Of a DNA stretch of 64,000 nt, positions 56,092-64,000 are shown in pieces. The notes below the pieces were generated by a model, which was not told the DNA's origin, ran no database searches, and saw only the letters and a list, made by a program, of their open reading frames with translations. The stretch spans positions 124,001 through 188,000 of the forward strand of contig CAKJVC010000037.1 in NCBI GenBank assembly GCA_918026815.1. Reading direction: 5' to 3'. This DNA comes from Chalara sp. BL73. Its lineage: Eukaryota; Ascomycota; Leotiomycetes; Helotiales. How positions within the stretch are numbered: the first letter of the stretch is position 1; every line of letters begins with the position of its first letter. A program made the position numbers and the translations under genes.

Positions 56092-58118
56092 ATGGAGAAA
56101 GACGGCCATGGCAAGGTTGACGCTCAATATGAGGCAACATCCGACGACTATGCCCATGAGTTGCAGGGCGGCCTTCATGTCCCCGAGGTCACTTGGTGGA
56201 GGCATCCGGGCCTTCGAAAGCTGTATCTCATGATGCCCATCCTCTTCCTGGGTTCGACAATCAACGGGTACGATGGCAGTCTCCTGAACGGCTTGCAGAC
56301 CATGGAGCCGTGGCAGGCGTGTAAGTCGCTTCCAGAACATGCATTGGGCAAAAGAGCGTCTGACTCGGAATCAAGACTTTAACCACCCCTCGGGATCGAG
56401 GCTTGGTCTCTTCACTGCAATCCAGAACATCGGCGGCGTTTGCGCCCTCTTCTTCAGCAGCTATGCCGCCGACTTTCTCGGTCGTCGCGGCGGCGTCACC
56501 GCTGGTTTGATCGTCATATTCCTCGGAACTATTTTGCAAGGTATAATAAAATACGGGCCAATGCTATATACAAATATCACTCGCTGACCATACTTAGTCG
56601 TTCCTGCCAGCGATAGAGAAGGCATGTTCATTGGAGGACGATTCCTTGTTGGTTTGGGGTAAGTTTAGCCTTCCCTCTCTTATTTTCTGTACTGACCTTA
56701 GACAGCTCAAACCTCGCCCAAGGGTCTGCTCCTCTTTTAATCCTAGAGCTTGCTTATCCGCAACATCGTGGTAAATTGACGACTATGTAAGAGTAATCGA
56801 TACATCCAGCAAGGCAGATTAACTAATATTCTCACAGGTACAATACTCTTTGGGTATATCAGCTCCCTGTTCCTTATATCAAACTATAGGACTGATCCAT
56901 CTTATAGTATGTTGGGTCTATTGTTGCTGCTTGGACGGTGTTTGGGACAGTCAATTATACTACAGATAAAGCATGGCGGATTCCTGTTGGAGCACAAGCC
57001 ATCATGCCATTCATCCAAATGGCTTTCATCTGGTTTCTACCGGAGAGCCCCCGCTGGCTCTGCTCAAAGGACCGCCCCGATGAAGCATTTGCAATTTTGG
57101 TTAAGGTATGCAACCCTGCATCAGAGAATTCATTCCACCTTCAAGGCTGTGGCTAATGTATAAATAGTATCACGCAAATGGCAATGCAAACGAGCACTTT
57201 GTCAAAGCGGAGTTCCATGAGATCCAGGAGACCATTCGCCTCGAGAAGCTCAATTCTAAGCATGGCTGGACGGTTTTCTTGAAGACACCTGGAAACAGAA
57301 AGCGACTTCTCCTCATCGCCCTCGTCTCCTTCTTCTCCCAGTGCTCAGGTAATGGTCTGGTGTCGTATTATTTACACAGTATTCTCGAGTCTGTCGGCAT
57401 CACTAGCTCCTACAACCAATCGCTTATCAATGGCGGACTTCAGATATGGTCCTTCCTCGTTGCCCTAGCGTTCTCCTTCTTAGTTGACAAGCTCGGCCGA
57501 CGCATGCTCTTCATGACCGCAGCTGTCGGGATGTTAATCTCCTTTTCTATCTGGACTGGGTAAGCCATCTATCTCTGCTTTTAAATCGTTGGATGAGTGA
57601 GGCCTAACAATAAATTAGATGCTCTGCCGTCTATGCACAAACAGGGAATACAGCAGCAGGCAGCGCAGTGATTGCTATGATCTTCTTGTTTTACGGTGTC
57701 GCAGGTTTTGCCTGGCCTGGCTTGACCGTCGCCTATTGTGCAGAGATCTTGCCTTTCAACATTCGTGCGAAGGGCCTAGCAATCAATTTTGCCTTGACAG
57801 CTTCTGCATCCGTCTTCAACCAATATGGTTAGTACCTCCCCAGCCATCTCAAGTGAACCAAACTTGATTTCTAATGCATTCATAGTGAATCCGATCGGGC
57901 TGGAAGACTTGGCGTGGAAATTTTATTTCGTGTATATCGCTATCTTGGTTATTGAATGCTTATGCATCTGGTTCTTGTTTGTCGAGACACGAGGACCAGC
58001 GTTGGAGGAGATTGCTCGGTTGTTCGATGGAGATTCGGCGAACGTCGCCGGGAAGCAAGTCTTGGATGTGAAGTCTAGTTCCCAGAAAGGTGCTATGCAA
58101 GAGCTGGAATTTGCCTAG
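56092..58118 (+). CDS. MFS sugar transporter (lactose/hexose permease type)
   Basis: About eight exons. Start at 56092 (exon 1 to 56320, next from 56376). Joined translation shows the sugar-porter layout: first membrane helix with ILFLGSTINGYDGSLLNGLQ, PWQAYFNHPSGS loop, DFLGRRGG (loop 2-3 signature), GGRFLVGLG, LAYPQHRGK, the LPESPRWL motif at the end of helix 6, a central cytosolic loop, VDKLGRR (loop 8-9 signature), AEILPFNIRAKG and the ETRGPALEEI end of helix 12. The short exons around 56700-56950 join in phase (TTMYNTLWYVGSIVAAWT). It likely imports a galactoside or hexose with protons across the plasma membrane. Its divergent neighbour is a beta-galactosidase and its convergent neighbour a Zn2Cys6 regulator. 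Confidence 0.85.
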
Positions 58119-58252
58119 GAAGACTCTAGAAAGCCGACAGCGAGTTATGTTATAACCCATAAGTCGCCCGGATTCGTTGTCTCTGTCATATAGATTAACG
58201 ATTTTGATGGAATACACGCATCATACGCTATTTATGTCTTTTAGTATTAAAA

Positions 58253-60087
58253 CTACTGTAACGCAGCCTGCACATCTCTGATAATCTGCTCTGTAACACG
58301 GCTTCGCTCAAAAACATCCATAGAAGGCAGCAGACGCGAAGCAGGACTCGCATCGGCTGTTTGATTAAAGACGGCCTTCGTGTCCAGACTTAAGGCGTGC
58401 TCGAGTAAAAACTTAAGCATCCACTTATCAACTCGATGAGTGTCCAGAGCCACAGACTCTAAGCAGGAATTCTGGAATGTTATCAACCGATTTGTCTGTG
58501 CCGCCATCCAGCAAGATTAGCATTTGCCACTTATACATGTTGATCTTACTCACCATCAACTCTACACTAGGCCAGAAGGTGCGCAATTCTACCAGGGCCT
58601 CAAAGTTCGATTCAAGTCGGCGACGCGCAGGCAGGAGCTCATGGTCATCGCCGAAGAGCAGGGTGTGTAGAAGGACAGAGGACGACACAACCGTCATGTG
58701 GCCGACGATGTTGTAGAGAGCCTCTGCTTGTCCGTGGCTGCGGGAAAGAGAGATTAGATCGGAGTAGGCGGCAGCATGGTATTTACAGCGCTCTGCATAG
58801 ATCCTAACGCGTGGTTTAAGGGGGCGGTGACGATCGAGATACTGGTAATACAGCAACGTAGCGTAATGGTGGTAGCCGAGGTGCAGGGCTATAAAGGTCC
58901 GCCCTGAGCCTTTGGCGATTTGTGCGTCGAGGTTTTCAAGAGAAAAGCGGACGTGTTCGGGGAGATTTTGTTCGTATGCCGTCATCTGCTCTGCCAGTTC
59001 ATGAGCGGCAACTTCGATTGCGTCGCCATCCCACTCGTCCTGTTCCACGAGCTGCCGGTTGAAGTCCTGGATGTGGCCAAAGATGTGGACCAGGCTGATC
59101 ATATGTGCCCAGATCCCTGGGACTCTTGAAGCATCGTCCAGGATTTCATCTCCGCATCTCAGCTGTTGAAACATAAATTCATCCAGGGGCAGAGGTGGTT
59201 GGGGTTCCGTGCTGTGAAATTGACGGGCCAGTCCAAGCCCTGCGCTAGCCCATCTGTCAATAAGATAGAGCGTCCACCATACGCGATACTTTGTCTCGCG
59301 GATGATAATGTCATCATTTGGGTCCTTCTTTGAGATCTTGAGCAGCTGTGCGATGCGATTTGCGATAGCTGACATGGAGTTTAGCAAGGCTTCCGGTCAA
59401 CTGCACAGCTGGTGACGATGAATCCGGGACATATCTTACCAAAGTACAGAGACTCAGAATTGGCTTCTGTGTCAGCCCCACAAGCGTTTGCTATAAGAAC
59501 GCAAGCTTGAATGTTCTGAAGACATATGTTCTCGAGGTCGTCTTTCAGGTACCTTTTAGCCTGCGAGGCATAGAATTTGGCTCTCGAGAGGATGTCAGGA
59601 TCGGAGGAGAATCTGTAAATAGAAATATAAGCTACAATTCTCCTGTGTACTCCAAAGATAGCGATGGGCGAAAAGACTGTTTACCGGCTGGCTAAGCCCA
59701 GGATTCCAAAAAGAACAGGACGAGAAACAGTACGTTTGCGGACACATTCCCGTAGGGAAGCTTCATGAAATAAGGAATGTGGTTTGTCGTGGATATACAA
59801 AAAATACATATTAAGCGCTTCTTCTATAACACCAAGCGGTGGTAATCCTTGGTCCGTATCAATAGGATCTAGGGCAGGCCGCAACGCCTTTGTCTCCGTA
59901 GTCTGACCATGTGAGAGACTAGAACAGTGCAACTGCCTTGTCCGACATTGGGAGCAGGCCGAACCCGTGCTAGGCTTTTCGCATCTCCGCTTCCTTCTCT
60001 ACATTGCAGGCATGCTTTGCCTAACTTCATGCTGGAAGTTTTCGGATCGGCGAGAGATATCTGAACTGATATTGTAGGTGTAGACAT
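58253..60087 (-). CDS. Zn2Cys6 transcription factor with fungal MHR domain, apparent frameshift in the zinc cluster
   Basis: Minus strand, several exons. The N-terminus (MSTPTISVQ...) leads to ACLQC, the first Cys pair of a Zn2Cys6 cluster; then the frame must shift to continue RRKRRCEKPSTGSACSQC...C. One nucleotide appears missing near 59990-60003, because only five rather than six residues separate the second and third Cys. Downstream the frame is clean: an MHR region with FYASQAKRYLKDDLENI, VWWTLYLIDRWASAGLGL and LHLGYHHYATLLYYQYL. The last exon ends DTHRVDKWMLKFLLEHAL...DVQAALQ after a GTGAGT...CACAG intron. Likely controller of the adjacent transporter and beta-galactosidase. The shift may be a read error. 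Confidence 0.72.
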
Positions 60088-60931
60088 TCATCCATGATCA
60101 CGAGAGCGGGGCTGAAGGGTTAGCGCGGGGTCATATCTCAGAAATATTCCGTCTTGTGGTGGTCCGTCCGTTCTTCACCAAAAGCTGCCAGCTCAAGAAC
60201 ACGAAAGGAAGTAGACTCTTTCCAATCAACGTAGTACCTCTTCATCGCCCTACAAGTTGCGGAAACCCCTTCCTGACCAAGCCAAGTTCCGCGAAGCTAC
60301 TGCTAGCTACCAAAAATAGGTCCGCCGGCCGCCCTCCATTTCCTTTCCCCCGCCCTTTGGAATGACTTAAATAAATTCAAATGATCCTTAGCCATGATTG
60401 ATAGTAATTAAATCCCCTTTAATCATCTAGCCTTTGACGGGCAGAAATTCTGTTGTGACTTCTCTAGGTAATCGATGTAATTTGTAGCGTGGTGCAACCC
60501 TCAGGAGATCCTACATAAGCGAGGGATGAGGAGTTCTGTGATCATTGCTGGTCTATGGCGAATTCAGAAATTCCAGAGACTGTTTGGATGATTGATTTGA
60601 TGCCCGATACGTTGTACAACTCCCAGATAGCAGAATTCTGGAAGGATGTTGACGCCTACAACGTCTCAAGCAAAACAGGTGTAGCGAGCTTGGTACCATA
60701 AGATCCTCGCAAACACCTCGAATCAATTCACTTGATATTCCCCTGCTACTGGGACACAACTGGCTGGATTTATTGGCTCGCTACACTTATTTTGCTTGAG
60801 ATGTTGTACGCCTGATGGAAGAAGACTCCTCCCTCCTTTTCATCAGGCTCGAAGGAGTCAATATCTCCCATCCGACCCTTCAACAACTGTTCAGCTGGTT
60901 CATGATTGGTAGATACAGTTGACAGTCGCAA
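60088..60931. other. Intergenic region upstream of M3 peptidase
   Basis: About 0.84 kb between two divergent genes. No coding or RNA gene recognised. Confidence 0.5.
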
Positions 60932-63236
60932 ATGCCTCCACAACCGCTTCCCCACATCCTTGGCTCGGAGGAGATCCTTCCCACACTTACTCGGCACATT
61001 AGTGCTCATCGCAAAATCATTGACGATATCACAGCCTCTATCAATGTTTCCACTGCTTGCTTTGAGAACGTCATTCGGCCAATTGTGGAGCTCGAGAATG
61101 TCCAGGCAGGCGAGAAGGCCGTCATCGATGCCTTAAAATACTGCTCTACGAGCCTAGAGTGCCAGCATGCAGTTGACAAAGGGGAGGCGATGTGGCAGGA
61201 ATATTTCTCTGACAAAAGATGCGACCTATATGTCCTTGTCAGAGCCGTCAAGGATAGAGGCGAAAGGCTCGACCATGAATCTTTGAAGCTTCTGGACCGG
61301 ATGTTGCTAGAGTATGAAGAACTTGGCTATGGGTTACTTGATGACAACGGCATTCAGCGCAGGCGTGAAAGAATGAACAGGATTGAAGAGCTATGCGCTC
61401 AGTTTCATCGTAATTTACGAGAATACAATGGCGGGGAATGGTTCACACCCGAGGAGCTAGATGGTGTACCAAAGAAAGATCGGGAGCCCGCAGGACCTGA
61501 CGGAAAGGAGTTCTACAGCCATAACACCAAGCATCTCACAATTATGAGAAATGCTCATAATCCAGAAACGCGAAGGCGATGGCAATTCACGCGCTTACAA
61601 CGTTTTGCTAAGAATGTTCCCATATTTCGAGAAGTCATCTTGCTTCGAGATGAAAACGCTCGTGAGATCGGTCTAACGAGCCACGCTGCAACAAAACTTC
61701 CATATAGAACTGCAGAGTCTACTAAGTGGATCGATGAGCTAATGGACAGGCTCATGGAGATCTTGCTTCCACTTGGGAAGGTCGATTTCGAACGGGTGAC
61801 GGACATGAAACGGCGGTGTCTTCAAGGCGATTCCACAACGAAGGTTGGCGATGACACGAGATTCAAGCCATGGGATTCCATCTACTATAGTGCCTTGCTT
61901 ATGAAAGAGGTACAGGTCGATCACGCAGCAATTGCGGAATACTTCCCCCTCCGCCATACAGTAAGTGCCATGTTAGACATCTTTGCGGATTGTCTGCAAC
62001 TACGATTTGAGCCCATTCTCAAGGAAGAATTAAAGGAGCCTCTTTGGCATGAAGATGTTGAAGCCTGGGTAGTATCAGATGAGCGCTTGGAGAGCAGGGT
62101 GAATTTCGTTGGCTTTCTATTCACTGACCTCTTGGGCCGCCCAAACAAATATAAGGGAAACCAAAGCGTTAATCTTCAGCCTGTAAGACTTCCTCTGTTA
62201 TCATTGGGTTGGAATTAGTGTTGACTTTGACCTTGGTGGCAAGGGCTATCTGAAATCTGACGGTACTAGGGTTTGTCCTGCGAATATATTGATGTGTAAT
62301 TTTCAGAATTCGACACCAACTACCGGGTGTCTTCTGAACCACAATAGTGTCATCACTTTATTCCATGGTAAGGCAATAAACTCTGTACTACTTCATAAAG
62401 ATTTTTTAATGAATATTAGAGCTTGGACACAGCATACATGACCTTATTGCAAGAACGAAGTATGCTAGATTCCATGGCTTTCAGGTTGCCCTCGAGCTTG
62501 GTGAGGGAATTGGCATGATGCTAGAAAATTGGTGCTGGCTTCCGGATGAGTTGACAGCTATAAGCCGACACTATACCAGAGTTGACCCGATCTACATGGA
62601 GGCTTGGCTGAAGGATAATCCACGGCGTGATGTTCCATCAGAAAAGATTCCAGAAGATCTCCTCCGAAATCGACTTGCCCGACGTGGAAATTCCAAGGTC
62701 GACGCACTTCTTAGCATGCTGTACGTTAATCATATCTCGATAAAAATAACAGCGTAGCACCGAATTGACCTAAATATAGTATATATGCCATTTTCGACAT
62801 GGCTGTACACAACCCAGCCAGCCACGATGCTTTGCTTGAACTCGACGAGGTAGAATTATTTAAGGATATTTATGAGAAGCTGACGTTTCTCCGCCCCCTT
62901 GATCCCAGTTACCAGCACGTCAATAATGGACACCTTCTTGCGGGCTATGATGCAGGATATTACTCTTACGTTTGGTAAATGTTATCTTCTTTTTCTCTGT
63001 TACAAATTCTTACATATTTAAAATGTAGTGCGGAGATCTTTGCCGCAAACTTATTTCAGACCACCTTTGCCGAAAATCCGCGCTCTCGAGCTGCTTGGGA
63101 CCGATTTCGGCATGGGATCCTTGAGTATGGAGGGAGCAGGAATGAATTGGAGATTTTGGAGGAGTTCTTGGATGGCCACCCGGCTGATTCGAGTGCGTTG
63201 CTTGCCATGTTGGGCATGTCAGTTAGCAAACCTTGA
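60932..63236 (+). CDS. M3-family metalloendopeptidase (thimet/saccharolysin type)
   Basis: Five exons (60932-62182, 62244-62367, 62420-62720, 62780-62974, 63029-63236) give 692 residues. The long helical N-terminal region (ENVIRPIVELE, EYEELGYGLLDD) is typical of M3A peptidases. The zinc site FHELGH is at residues 457-462, with H458, E459 and H462; the 52-bp intron falls inside the codon for E459. The third ligand Glu is in the helix containing FQVALELGEGIG. The YDAGYYSYV block near the C-terminus is the conserved substrate-binding Tyr loop. The first intron uses a GGCAAG acceptor, which deletes the usual FDLFPREGK segment, so an alternative acceptor or exon may exist there. Cleaves oligopeptides in cytosol or mitochondria. 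No strong presequence, so cytosol is favoured. Confidence 0.82.
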
Positions 63237-63370
63237 AGGACTATTACCATTAGACTTTGAAAGCACAGCATCTCTTTTGAAGGGCGGACTTTGGGGTTTG
63301 TTCCGCCTTTGTCTCCTTCGCTAGATCTCCAAAGCCTACGAGGCTGCCGATCAATTCTTGTATATGATAC
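63237..63370. other. Short intergenic, convergent genes
   Basis: Spacer between the M3 peptidase and the ankyrin gene, which converge. Nothing recognised. Confidence 0.5.
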
Positions 63371-63396
63371 CTATGCTAGCGCTCTGAAATACGAAA

Positions 63397-64000
63397 TAGG
63401 CATGCTACAGGTCGATATTGGCACCATTTGCAAGAAGTAGAGTTGCCAATGCCTCAGAATTTTTTCGACAGCAATATGAAGAGCGGTATTACCCCACATG
63501 TCCTTCAAGTTCACATCAATGGACCTGTTCAATAGCAGCTGTGCTACGCCTTCATTTTCTCTCTGAACGGCTACAAATAAAGCTGTACGGCCCATGTAGT
63601 CCGTCTGATTTGGGTCAACAACTGTCTCAAGCACAAGTTTTACAAGATTCTCCCGACCGCACTCTGCAGCGAAATATAGCGCCGTTGAGCCATTGCTATC
63701 CCGCAAAGTAATGTCGGCTCTTCGCTTTAAGAGGAACCTGGTCATGGACTCATTGCCGTTGCGAATAGCAGGATGAAGCGGAGTCCGGCTTTGTTCGCTA
63801 TGAAGTCTGTGGAGAGAGGTGGTGTATCGGCTGGGGTTGAATTTCGGTGCCAGAAGGTATGTCGTCGTAGCCTGGATCATGTGAAGCCAAGTCAATGGTC
63901 GCAGTCTGAGAAGTGCCCTGGCCCAAATTATAAGAGTCCGATGCGTGGCTGACAACAACAGCTTGAGAGTCAGAATTGGAAGGTTTTTGTCGAGAATATT
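63397..64000 (-). CDS. Ankyrin-repeat protein, 3' end, partial (continues beyond window)
   Basis: The minus-strand frame contains consecutive ankyrin repeats of about 33 residues: RTPLHPAIRNGNESMTRFLL, GSTALYFAAECGRENLVKLVL, GRTALFVAVQRENEGVAQLLL and GNTALHIAVEK. Just after the last the frame shifts at a run of six A (minus strand, about 63459-63464). The expected repeat end (NSEALATLLLANGANIDL, stop at about 63400) is open in the next frame. Upstream sequence lies outside the window, so the N-terminal domain is unknown. In fungi such arrays often follow NACHT/NLR-type or kinase domains, but none is visible here. Confidence 0.7.

Overview
The window is nuclear DNA from a filamentous ascomycete (Pezizomycotina). 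The evidence is short GT-AG introns (about 46-67 bp in most genes, with CTAAC-type branch sites), fungal-specific families (Zn2Cys6/MHR regulator, GT69 CAP59-type transferase, sugar-porter MFS, MRH4) and a sharply bounded AT-rich block of the kind made by repeat-directed mutation. A Leotiomycetes-like source is only a guess.

Layout. 1-3.87 kb: a GT69 mannosyltransferase-like gene with intergenic flanks. 3.87-17.5 kb: a tandem duplication of about 6.8 kb carrying a broken P450 N-terminus, a Ras-like ORF without switch regions, the mitochondrial DEAD-box helicase MRH4, the ribosome-biogenesis gene NIP7 and the 5' end of NOC3; the full NOC3 follows the second copy. 19.4-22 kb: a small membrane protein, a GNAT acetyltransferase and a solo-LTR-like repeat. 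22.3-38.5 kb: a second tandem duplication of about 8.1 kb with a small TM protein, a B12D/MLRQ mitochondrial protein, a tRNA-Val-like gene, coronin and the 5' part of an M28 aminopeptidase; the full M28 gene runs across the end of copy 2. 41.5-52.4 kb: a large C2H2 zinc-finger gene of an uncharacterised fungal family, split inside its first finger by a 6.25-kb element with terminal inverted repeats, an 8-bp target duplication and an extremely AT-rich interior; a solo LTR is nested in it. 53.3-60.1 kb: a GH35-type beta-galactosidase, a divergent sugar transporter and a Zn2Cys6 regulator, which look like a small galactoside-use cluster. 60.9-63.2 kb: an M3 metallopeptidase. The right edge holds the end of an ankyrin-repeat gene.

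Most interesting points. (1) Both tRNA copies carry, besides a normal anticodon-loop intron, a 59-nt D-loop insertion with perfect spliceosomal signals (GTAAGT, TACTAAC, TAG); removing it restores a normal D loop. (2) The 6.25-kb element can be excised on paper to restore the zinc finger exactly, and its interior shows an unusual depletion of C after a pyrimidine except in CG and CHG contexts. (3) Two independent large tandem duplications have almost identical copies that differ mainly at homopolymers. Several genes are broken in only one copy, and coronin is broken in both, so assembly or sequencing error must be weighed against real recent duplication.
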